From assembly GCF_033958435.1 (NCBI RefSeq), contig NC_134137.1, forward strand, positions 174,977,501 to 175,041,500: a DNA stretch of 64,000 nucleotides, written 5' to 3'. Position numbers and translations under genes: made by a program. Shown here piece by piece: positions 54,251-64,000 of this stretch; position 1 is the first letter of the stretch; every line of letters starts with the position of its first letter. The notes under the pieces are model-generated. The model worked only from the letters and a program-made list of their open reading frames with translations. It did not search any database and was not told the origin of the DNA. Source of the DNA: Carettochelys insculpta (taxonomy: Eukaryota; Chordata; Testudines; Carettochelyidae).

Positions 54251-54747
54251 ACATAAATAGCAAAGTCTTCTTCTCTGTTGCTATGCAGGACCAAGTAGGG
54301 ATCAGCACTCCCTAGCAGGAGGCATTTACAAACAAATAAAATGATGTCAGTCCCTGCCACAGGCAGATTACAATCTAAAATTTGGATAATATGTAGCAAG
54401 TAGAACTCCTGGGAAGAAGAGGATCCAACCTGCCACATCTTCCTATGTGTCTGAACCGCCTTTCTCCATTGGCCTGGTCTGCCACGAGACCTGCATTGTC
54501 TTTGTTCCATGTACCAATTGCTGTTGGGAGAATTTAGTCTCTCCAGAAAGTCAGGCTGAGGGCACAACAGAATCATTATGACAAAAGAAACTTGAAGGCT
54601 GTAGTGTCTCAGTGTGAGACTTAGTTCTTATGGGAATACAGTGGAAAGTTTTCATATAAGAATTAAAAACTACTGGCTTGAGACACAAAACCGTGCACTC
54701 ACAGACCAAGATTCCTGTTTGGAGCCATATTGAAGTCAATGAGACTC
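54251..54747. other. DSCAM intron, no recognisable feature
   Basis: No gene or repeat recognised. Confidence 0.45.
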
Positions 54748-54750
54748 TGA

Positions 54751-55211
54751 TGGCTTTTGTACACTAGCTCCCTACTCCAAAAGGCGTACGGTAAGTTGGG
54801 TGTTGGGATATTATTAATGAAGGGCTGCCCTGCATATGCAACACTTTGTTAAGCTAATTCGCCCCTGCGGCAACTTCGAACTGTTAAACTTCGAAGTGCC
54901 AACTCACATGTAGCCACGGCTAACCCGCCGGTACTTCAAAGTGCCTGGGCAACTTTGAAGTCTCTTTACTCCTCAAAATTTTGAGGAGTAAAGGGACTTG
55001 GAAGTTGCGCAGGCACTTCGAAGTACCGGCAGGTTAGCTGCAGCTACACGCAAGCCGGCACTTCGAAGTTTAACACTTTGAAGTTGCCGTGGGGGAAAAT
55101 TAGTTTAACAAAGCGCTGCATACGCAGCGCAGCACAGCACTTCATTAATAATCTCCCAAAACCTTGCTTACCGTGCTCCCTTCAAAGCAGAGAGCTAGTG
55201 TAGACAAGCCC
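54751..55211. mobile_element. palindromic Harbinger-like MITE (461 bp)
   Basis: The left end tggcttttgtacactagctccc pairs with the right end gagctagtgtagacaagccc. TGA lies on both flanks (54,748-54,750 and 55,212-55,214). The arms are mirrored: caacttcgaactgttaaacttcgaagtgcc on the left and ggcacttcgaagtttaacactttgaagttgcc on the right. The sequence gtacttcaaagtgcc/ggcacttcgaagtacc repeats near the centre. No gene. Confidence 0.82.
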
Positions 55212-55907
55212 TGAGAGTGACTATGGGGCCACCAACTGAGAAAGTTTTGAAGGACAGATTCCTATGGGAATAAGCTGTTGCAAGCTGATTGTATGTAGGG
55301 CTCCCTCTAAAGGCACGGGGTAGTTCTGCATAATAGCTAATGGAATGCTGTTGATATCAGAGGGTGCATCTACACTAGCAAATACATTCAAAATTAGGAT
55401 CGGAAGACGGAGTTCTTTCGAAAGAAGCCGCGGAGCATCTGCACTGACAAGGCACTCTTTCGAAATTAACTTCGAAAGAACTCCCCCGTTCTTTCGAAGT
55501 TGGTCCTCCGCTCCCAGGACGGGAAAAGCGCCCTCTTTCAAAAGACAGTTTCAAAAGAGAGCAAGTGTAGACGCTCTGCGACCCGCTCTTTTGAAAGAGC
55601 AGGTCCTCCATGGCCGCTCACAGCTGGCAGGAGGCAGTGTCACTCACAGCACAAGTGGAGCTCTATGGCTCCAGCGTCCGGCCGCCTCTTAGCACACAGG
55701 CTCCCAGAAGCCTTCAGGCAGGAAGCTGAGAGCATGCAGGCAGCAGGGAGCACACGCTGCAGCCCGCACAGCTCCCAGCTGTGACACCCCGGGGGAAGCC
55801 GCAGCACCTCCGGCACCAGGACCCCCTGCCCATCCCAGGGGCTGCCCAGGAACCAGGGGAGTACTTCCAGGAGGGGAGCCAGCCCACCCAAATGTCGGGC
55901 CCCCTCC

Positions 55908-56249
55908 TGGACAGAGGCGGAGCTGCAGGACCTCCTCGCCCTGTGGGAAGACGAGGAGGTCCTGCAGCAGATGGGGGTCCGACGCTGAAACACACCCGCT
56001 TTCGAGCACCTGGCCAACGGCCTCACCGACCGGGATCACCCCACATGGACCCCGGACCAGGTGAGGTTCAAGGTCAAGAAGTTCCGGCAGGCGTACTGTT
56101 GGGCTCGGGACATGGCTGAGCGGTCAGGGGCCCTGATCCCTCCCCACCTCCCCCCAGCCAGACTCATCCACCTGGCCCACAGCCTGCTGGCCAGGGCTGC
56201 CCAGGTGGAGACCGAGCCCCCGCTTCCCCCCCACAAAGTGTGTAAATAG
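55908..56249 (+). pseudogene. Myb/SANT-like protein remnant of the second Harbinger element
   Basis: It reads WTEAELQDLLALWEDEEV, then an in-frame TGA at 55,986-55,988, then FEHLANGLTDRDHPTW, QVRFKVKKFRQAYCWARD and a short Leu/Ala-rich C-terminus ending at a TAG at 56,247-56,249. This is the same Myb/SANT-like layout as in the 24.3-kb element but lacks the long linker. Non-functional because of the stop. Confidence 0.75.
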
Positions 56250-56434
56250 TTCCCCCTGAATAACGAGGGGCACAGTTTTTCGTTATAGTAAATGTTTATT
56301 TTTATGGTTTACCCTGTGTCCCCTGTGCGTGAGTGCTGGTGGGTGTGCATGTGTGTGCAGGGTGCGGGTGGGGGGTTTGTGTGTGTGTGGGGGTTACCGT
56401 GGCCCCCGTTCAAAGGCCTGGCGCAGGTCCTCCC

Positions 56435-57534
56435 TTACACCCACCCTGTCCTGCTGGACCTGGTGGAAGGGGGCTGTTTGTACATGCGCCCAACCGCGGC
56501 AGCCCACCTCTGCATATCGGGCTCATGTTTCACCTCCACCAGGTTATGGAGGGTGCAGCAGGCCCCGACCACCACCGGGATGTTGGGGAGACGCACCTGC
56601 ATCCTGGTGTAGAGGCATCTAGAATGCCCCTTGAGATGGCCGAACGCCCGCTCGATGATGTTCCGGAAGTGGTTCAGCTGCTCATTGAAAAGGTCCTGTC
56701 TCAGCTGGGTGTGCCCGGTGTATGGCCACATCAGCCAGGCCTGCAGGCTGTAGGCTGCGTCTGCCATGATTCAGGGCAGCATTGTTGTCCCCCTGACGGG
56801 GAGCTCCCACCAGGGGATGAAGTTCCCCTCGGCCATACGACGTCCCAGCCCTGGGTTCTGGAAGACCATCACATCATGGGCACAGCCGGGCCAGCCCACG
56901 TAGATGTCCTGGAACCGGCCATTGGTGTCGACCAGGGCCTGCAGGACCACCAAGTACTAGTCCTTGCGATTGATGAATCCCAGCTCCTGGAATCCTTGGA
57001 TGGCATCGTCCAGGTCCCTGACATGCACCAGCTGCCTCAGGAGCACCTTGTTGATTGCCCGGATGACCTGCAGGTCATAGGAGGCACGCTTGTGAGCGTG
57101 GGATGGGGTGCGGCTTGCCCGCCCGTGCTTGTCCCCATCCCTGCCCCTGGCTCCGGGGTGCCTGCCTGTGTCCATCCCCATCCCCACCCCCAGCCCCGGC
57201 TGCCCACCCTTCTCCCAACGATGCCTATTGCCAGGCTGCCCTCTCCCCCCACAGGCAGTCTGGGTGTGAGCTGGGCACGGCTCACCTCTATGAGGATGGT
57301 TCCAACAGTGGCTTTGCCCACCCCGAACTGGTGGCCAATGGATCGGTAACTGTCCAGGGTGGCCAGCTTCCATAGAGTGATGGCCACCCTTTTGTGCAGG
57401 GGGAGTGCTGGCCTCAGGTGAGTGTCCTGGTGGTGGAAGACTGGGGTGAGCCAGTGGCACAGCTCCAGGAATGTCCCCTTGGTTATCCTGAAGTTCTGTA
57501 GCCACTGGTCATCGCCCCAGTCCTCCAGCACCAT
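56435..57534 (-). pseudogene. HARBI1-like transposase of the second element, catalytic site deleted
   Basis: The - strand reads VLEDWGDDQWLQNFRITKGTF (in part), SYRSIGHQFGVGKATVG, then a probable intron (gtgagc at 57,285 to ctgcag at 57,068), then VIRAINKVLL and AIQGFQELGF. There the sequence jumps to INRKD and a stop, skipping the region that would hold the first catalytic Asp. It continues with FQDIYVGWPGCAHDVMVF (second Asp), another stop near 56,768, then NIIERAFGHLKGHSRCL (catalytic Glu). Deletion plus at least two stops make it inactive. Confidence 0.86.
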
Positions 57535-58122
57535 CCGGTCTCACCAGTCTCTGCTTGTGGGGAAGCTCCACAGGTGGCGGATGACCCGGGGGACTGGCTG
57601 GGGGTGTTGCACCCTGAGGATGGCTTCCAGAAGGGTGGCTACCATGGTGGCCACCTGGAGCTGTTGCAGCACAGCGGCCAGGACTGTGGCCAGGGCACTG
57701 GCCACAGCTGTAATGGAGGGGGGGGTGCTGCTTGGGGTCTATGGGGGACTGAGATGCCACCTCCGATATCTCTCGCTCGCTCTGTCTCTCGCTCTGCCTG
57801 GGGACAGGGTTGCTAGCCATTGGCATGTGCAGGCTGAGGTCCGGGGGGAGGGTGTGGGGGGGCTTTAAGGGGATGGCGGCCCCGGAAGGGCTCATCCGCT
57901 GTGCAGCCCTGCCCGTAGTACTTCCTGCCCCTGCTCTTTCGAATGAGCGAGCTGACGTGTGGATGCTCTTTCGAAATTGTGCTAGGGGCCTTTCAAAAGA
58001 AAGGACCGAACCTTCAATCCCCGCTGGTGTATGTGGATGCTCTGTTTCGAAAGAGCATCTTTCAGTGTTCTCTTTTGAAAGATGTTCTTTCGAAACAGCA
58101 CTGTAGTGTAGACGCAGCCAGA

Positions 58123-58739
58123 TAGTGGCCAAACAAGCTCACCCTTTTGTGATCTTCCTTGGGCAATAAGATTTGGTTTGGTGGTTCCCAGGTAGGAGAT
58201 CACCCATTCATCTCATGATCTGCTCCTATTTAGAGCCACCTGAAACTTTATGAACTACTTCAGCTGATCCTGATTTCTTTTTAAGCTAATTATGTTGCAG
58301 AAGGGACAGTGTTAATACTTTTATTAGGCCTGTTCTAGATTTTTATTGTCTCTCTCTTTTACTGAATTTCTTTAGCTTTTTCAAGTTAAATTCTATTCTG
58401 TTCTAAAATTAGTTTTCTTCAAAGCCAAGAGGAATTGTCTGCAATAAAGCCTTTAATATGTTTCTGAGCATTTTCACTGCCACTGGAGAATTATACATGC
58501 TCTGTGTGTCAGAAAGATATATGATAGTCAAATGCATTTGTAACAAAAAAAAGGAGTTTTAGTGACTATTATGTCTTCATGACTGATCTGAGGAAAGAGA
58601 ACAAGCTTTAATAAATGGCTGGTCTAAGTCTTCCTCTCCTTAATAATCCATCTGCCTACTAAACTTTCATTGTGGCACAAAAATTAAAGTGTTTACTAGC
58701 TACTTTTCAGGTACTAATACTTGCCCTGTTTTCTTCTAG
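58123..58739. other. DSCAM intron, no recognisable feature
   Basis: AT-rich sequence leading to the microexon acceptor. Confidence 0.55.
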
Positions 58740-58770
58740 ATGCAAAGAGCTTGGCTGAAATGCTGATGAG
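58740..58770 (+). CDS. DSCAM: DSCAM exon i: 31-nt microexon of the cytoplasmic tail
   Basis: This is a very short exon. The acceptor ttcttctag is followed by 31 nt completing an Asp codon and encoding AKSLAEMLM plus two bases of Ser, then the donor gtaaga. Phase is 1 in and 2 out. Joined to its neighbours it gives the DSCAM sequence DAKSLAEMLMSKNTRT directly after the basic juxtamembrane run. It sits between introns of about 12.7 and 2.3 kb. Skipping it would shift the frame because 31 is not a multiple of three. Confidence 0.93.
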
Positions 58771-60064
58771 GTAAGAATAATGTTTAATATTTCCAAATGT
58801 AATAAGGTTTCTGGTTCAAAGAATCACTTTCAAAATCATTCCTGGGAACAGTTTAATTATTAAACCTCCATTCCTGAATTCTATTTGTGAGCCAAGCACA
58901 TCATTTTAATGTGTGTTACAAATTAGGGCAGTGATTTCTAATGGAGTAGGGACCACCAGATTTCCACAGAAAATCTGGTCATCACATAGTGCTAAAAATG
59001 CATTTGAATACTTTCCTAATTTTGGGTTTGCATTTAAGCAGTTGCTGAAATTGCTGCAGGGATTTTATTCAGTCATCAGTGAAAAGAGGAGGAATTAGTG
59101 CAGTTTTAAATGGCAAAAAAGGTGATCAATGAGACAATATCTCTTTTAAGATGTGAACTATGCTATAAAAAGATTTGAGAACATCCCTATTGGTAGAAGC
59201 AATTACAGGACATGTTCAGGTCCCTTTGGACATTTTGCCTGATCATTGAATTTTATTTATAATATACACCAAGAGAATTACTCTTCAGAGTTCATCCTAC
59301 CAAAAGCAACAAATGCCTGGAAGCCTTTCTTTGAAAACACAACGCAATACAACACAACACATATGCGCGCATGCGCCATTGTTAGCTGATTATAAATCGA
59401 GCTTTGTGAAAATAAGGCAATTTATTTATTATTTTGCTGTTTTGTTCTGAATCATTTCACTAATAAAAATATAGTTCTTTTGTGAAATGACGACAAAATG
59501 ATTTTCTTACGATAACCTGAGTATCTTCAGTGTTTGTTGGTTTGTCTGGAAAAACTGTTGAACTTTGAAACCATTGTGGGTTTTTCAAAATAGAACCCTT
59601 TTGGTTTATATTCACTGAAAACCATATTTATTTTTAAGATAAAAAGCCCTCGAGGGTACCTGATGTTTTGCCAAATTGGACCATTTTTCACACCGTGTAG
59701 ACATAACCTGAATGTTTCCATGAAATGGAATTCTTGGTTTCCCGGCATCCCCACAACCTGTGCAGACGTAGCCTAATTGTGTTACTGAAGGGAAAATTGG
59801 TGTTTTGTTATTCTGATTTCTTTTACATTAACCATATAGAAAAGTATCTGTTAAAACCTTTTTGCCAAATGAGAAACAGATTGTTCTGCTCGTTTGAAAA
59901 GCTAATTAAGGGTGTCCTGGGACCTGATCAGTCTGCAGCTGCTCATAGACGTGAACTTCCTTGCCAACTTCTCCCTGCATTGTGGGATGGGTGCAGAAAG
60001 TCAGCCATTGCCAACTCACTCACCTGATCACCAAAAGAGCTCTATAAGTTCAGAAGCTTTCAGT
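58771..60064. other. DSCAM intron with possible Harbinger end relic
   Basis: Mostly AT-rich unique sequence. At about 59,690-59,775 the motifs cgtgtagacataacc and tgtgcagacgtagcc resemble right termini of the Harbinger-like families, but no matching left end was found. Confidence 0.4.
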
Positions 60065-60240
60065 GGGGCAGTATAGTCCAATGGTTACGGCTCTAGTAAA
60101 GACTATGGGAGACCTAGATTCAATTCCATGTTTGATTGCAGATTTCTTATATGACCTTAGGAATGTCCCAAAGCTAGATATCAGTAGGTATTTGTGTGCC
60201 TAAAGATATTCATGGTTTCCTAATGAGAGTTTCAAATGTT
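60065..60240 (+). mobile_element. MIR-type SINE with recognisable tRNA head
   Basis: gcagtatagtccaatggttacggctc is an A-box-like tRNA head, gattcaattcc a B-box-like block, and tatgaccttaggaatgtcccaaag matches the MIR segment usually reading gtgaccttgggcaagtca. It is not a working tRNA gene because the anticodon arm and acceptor stem do not pair. Confidence 0.7.
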
Positions 60241-61212
<972 letters not shown>

Positions 61213-61589
61213 TAATGTATATAATAAGGATTTCCAGCGGACTTTACAGTGCACCCTTTACACGCTAATTTATCATGGTTGAAAAATGAATTGAAGCCAT
61301 TTCTGTATTTGAATAACTATGAGCTTTCAGGAATCCTAGCAAATTTAGAGGACAGAAAAGAATAAAGTTTTCCATTCTGACATGTTTTACATGAAAACTT
61401 AAATTTTTCTATTTCAAAATTGCTTGTTTGAAATTTTAATTTATTGATCCTAGAAGAGATTATTTGTAAAAAGTCAGAATAAAAACAAAGCATTTCAAAA
61501 TGACTGAAATAAAGTGCTGTGAGTGACCTAATGTGAAAAGTTTTCCAGACTATCTGCTTGTGAAATGAAAACATCTATATAAGTTCATG

Positions 61590-61812
61590 GAGGATAGAGC
61601 CATCAAGGGTTATTCGCCAGGATAGGCGGAGATGGTGTTCCTGGGTTCTGTTTGCCAGAAGCTGGATATACATGAATGAGGGATAGGTCACTTGATGATT
61701 ACCTATTCTGTTCACTCCCTCTGGGCATCTAACATTGGCCGCTGTTGGAAAACAGGATACTGGGCTAGATGGCCCTTTGTCTGACCCAGTATGGCCGTGC
61801 TTATGTTTTAGA
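61590..61812 (+). mobile_element. CR1/L3-type LINE 3' end
   Basis: The segment ends acaggatactgggctagatggccctttgtctgacccagtatggccgtgcttatg, which I recognise as a conserved 3' end of a CR1-group LINE family common in reptiles. The upstream part (ggatagagccatcaagggtta) also fits. No open frame remains. Confidence 0.75.
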
Positions 61813-64000
61813 TTTAAATTTTTGTCCCAATGTTAGACAAGAAAAAAAAATTAAACATTTCAAAAATTTGGTAGGTTGAAATAATAGTTTGCCAACCAAA
61901 TCTACTTAAAACTCCCTATTTACATACCTTCCTAGCTATATCCAAAGTTAGTGTATCTTCTAGTATATTGAATAAACAAGAAAGTAGGAAATGCATTAAA
62001 ACTGAGGACCCTGAATCTGAAATCTTTTACATTTCAGAAGGCTGGATACCACATCTCCTGGAACCAGATTCACTGTCATTTTGGTTTCAGGTTAAAAGCC
62101 ATAGGTAAATCATGTTGTTCCTGATGCATTTGAAATCTGATGAGAAAAAGCAGTTTTCCTAAGAGTTCAGCCACAAATGGTTGATAGCTTAAAAACAAAG
62201 ACAAAGATCTATAAACAATGGCAGGGCTCTCTCAGGAATAGCTCAACTTGCCAGATTTCCTCCATTTTGGACAAAAAGCAGCCTAGAGGAAACTTAAAGT
62301 TGGCTTAAATGGTCAGCAGAGGGTTGTACTTTTATAAAGGAATCTGTCACGATGTGATATGTAGGGGTCACATTTAGGTTGTGGTCAGCTGGTAGGAGAC
62401 CAGTGGAGTCAGATGGCGTAACACAGCTCAGCTCTGGAGCTCCTTGTCAGTCCCAGGATTGGGGAAGAATGATCTAACTGCTTCCCATTACATCCTGTGC
62501 CAAGCTAGCTTGATTTGGCAGGACCAAAGGATGCAGCCCTTTTCATGTTCCATGGTTCATAAGGTTGCTGTGAAGGTGAGATCCACGCATATCTGCAACA
62601 TGGATGTTTTTATTTTCAGTTTTATGTTTTCAAAATTCATTTCTGTGCTGCAGTCTTTTATGCCAAGTTTTATCTTATAGGGAGATTTCACTGTTGAGTT
62701 ATAGGAACTGGGCAATCGGGATTTATGATGGAAATGCCATTAGCTCCTTAACGGCCACAAGGTGATTGGTGCCACAGTAGTACTGTGTTGCATAAAGCAG
62801 TAAGAGTGAGCTGGCAGTTTGACAAGATTTCACATAGGCTTTGGCAAGCTTAATTCATGACCTGAGCAAGGGCTCCTCTTTTGCCACAGACTACATCATT
62901 TGGTTTCATAACGTTCGTTCTATTTAGGCCTTTTTTTGGGCAAAAAATGCTAGTTCTGTTACTGTGCAGCATTGTTCACATTGTTGTTCTCTCGTCTGTT
63001 GGAAAAAAACAAAACAAAACAAAACAGTTCTTGAACACAGTGGATCAGTCTCAGCTGATGGGGAAATTCACAGATGTACCATTGCAGGCATTCCTGCTAG
63101 AAATGCATTAAAGGATATATATTGTGCGATAGCAGGCATTTTCCAGGGCTTTTATTGCTATTCAGAATAGATGAAGAAGACTGTAATAATGCAAAAGAAA
63201 GTCTGGAGACGAAGCCCAGATAGTGCTAAGCATACAAATGCAGTTGTTCTGCAAGCATAAAGTCAATGGATGATTTAGCATTGATTATGGCAGGGCCAGG
63301 GAGGGACTTCTTATTAAATCTTGTATGATTGAATGGGCAATGTGCTCTGCATTCTGTACATCTTCTTTTTAAAACAAAAACAAAAACAAAAAAAAAACCC
63401 TACAACTCTGTGAGGACAACTGAAAAAACAAAAACTATAAGCTGGAGCTCCCTCACATAGCCTGCTTTGGTGCAGGGAGGGGAGGCGATTCTGGGTGGAG
63501 GACAGTCAGAAGGAAGCCTCCTCAGTGGCCTCTGCTGCATCTTTGCAGAAGATCCACGCAGCTCCCTCCTTTACCCCACTCCACAAATCCTGCAGTGTGG
63601 AGGTAGAAGGAAGACCCCATGTAAGTGTACTGCACAGCACACAGGGAATCCACATCACTTTTGCACCATACTCTCAAAGTCCTCTTCCTACTGTACTGCT
63701 GACCCACACCAGTCAAGTTCTCATAAGGAAGAGACAACATCACGGTTGTCTCATAGGGAAGAGACACCATGTGGCCCATAGGCTGCAGGCCACGAAAGCT
63801 TTTATACATGCGCTGATCAGTGAGCACAAGGTTTGTCCCACTGCCTTCCATGAAAGTGCTCAAGCGCTTACGCAAGTTTCTATGGGTTTTATGCGATCGA
63901 GACCCCAATGCTACAGTATTTTTGTGCTGGTGCTGCAGAGGCAAAGCTAGCCAGAAGAGAAAGCACAAGTTAGCTAACGATCTCCTTTCGACATCATAGA
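61813..64000. other. DSCAM intron at the window edge
   Basis: No further exon found. Simple A-rich repeats of (caaaa) type lie at about 63,007-63,027 and 63,374-63,398. The 63,440-63,960 part is GC-richer, but its reading frames on both strands have no recognisable domain. Confidence 0.5.

Larger units (their letters stand above)
55362..58119. mobile_element. second two-gene PIF/Harbinger element (2,758 bp), decayed
   Basis: Inverted ends gggtgcatctacactagc and gtagtgtagacgcagcc are flanked by AGA at 55,359-55,361 and 58,120-58,122. The subterminal regions carry repeated ctttcgaaag motifs. It has the same convergent plan as the 24.3-kb element: Myb-like + strand remnant, then - strand HARBI1-like transposase. 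Internal sequence differs enough to be another family. Both genes are damaged. Confidence 0.9.

Noticed and set aside
60065..60140. Possible tRNA gene
   Set aside because: Head of a MIR-type SINE. Cloverleaf pairing fails and MIR core sequence follows.
63467..63968. Overlapping frames of 104-151 codons at the right edge
   Set aside because: No domain, no splice support and frames on both strands. Treated as chance in a GC-richer intron segment.

Overview
This window is eukaryotic, from a reptile and most likely a cryptodiran turtle. The only host gene I can support is an internal part of DSCAM (Down syndrome cell adhesion molecule) on the + strand. Ten exons between 2,702 and 61,189 total 1,473 nt and join in one open frame. 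They encode the fourth fibronectin III domain, the tenth Ig domain, FN-III 5 and 6, the transmembrane helix and the start of the cytoplasmic tail. Every junction has GT/AG signals and compatible phase, so the gene looks intact here. Earlier and later exons lie outside the window. The turtle assignment rests on a tRNA-headed SINE with a CR1 tail (19,046-19,233), CR1 LINEs, old MIR copies and several families of PIF/Harbinger-type DNA transposons.

Layout. 1-2,701: intron, with the end of a Tigger-like element at the left edge. 2,702-2,835: exon a. 2,836-28,791: a 26-kb intron with an unclassified GC-richer block (4.5-6.5 kb), a CR1 fragment (7.5-8.3 kb), a 682-bp Harbinger derivative (9.0-9.7 kb), a broken non-LTR reverse transcriptase (11.0-12.1 kb), Tigger-like elements (13.4 and 19.4 kb), a near-perfect 436-bp palindromic MITE (21.2 kb) and a 4.06-kb two-gene Harbinger element (24.3-28.4 kb). 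28,792-46,077: seven exons separated by introns holding hAT-like, Tigger-like and Harbinger-like elements. 46,078-58,739: a 12.7-kb intron with a 2.2-kb CR1 copy, further MITEs and a second two-gene Harbinger element (55.4-58.1 kb). 58,740-58,770: a 31-nt microexon. 61,074-61,189: the last exon seen. 61,190-64,000: intron.

The most notable structure is the Harbinger community. Two elements each carry a + strand Myb/SANT-like gene converging on a - strand HARBI1-like transposase gene. Both transposases are broken. Around them sit at least five non-autonomous elements with related termini (core tctacactagc) and exact or near-exact 3-bp target duplications. One of these is clearly an internally deleted derivative of the 4-kb element. 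TTCGAA palindromes are concentrated in several of these elements. All transposable elements are intronic and none interrupts a DSCAM exon. No bacterial features, CRISPR arrays, rRNA or functional tRNA genes were seen.
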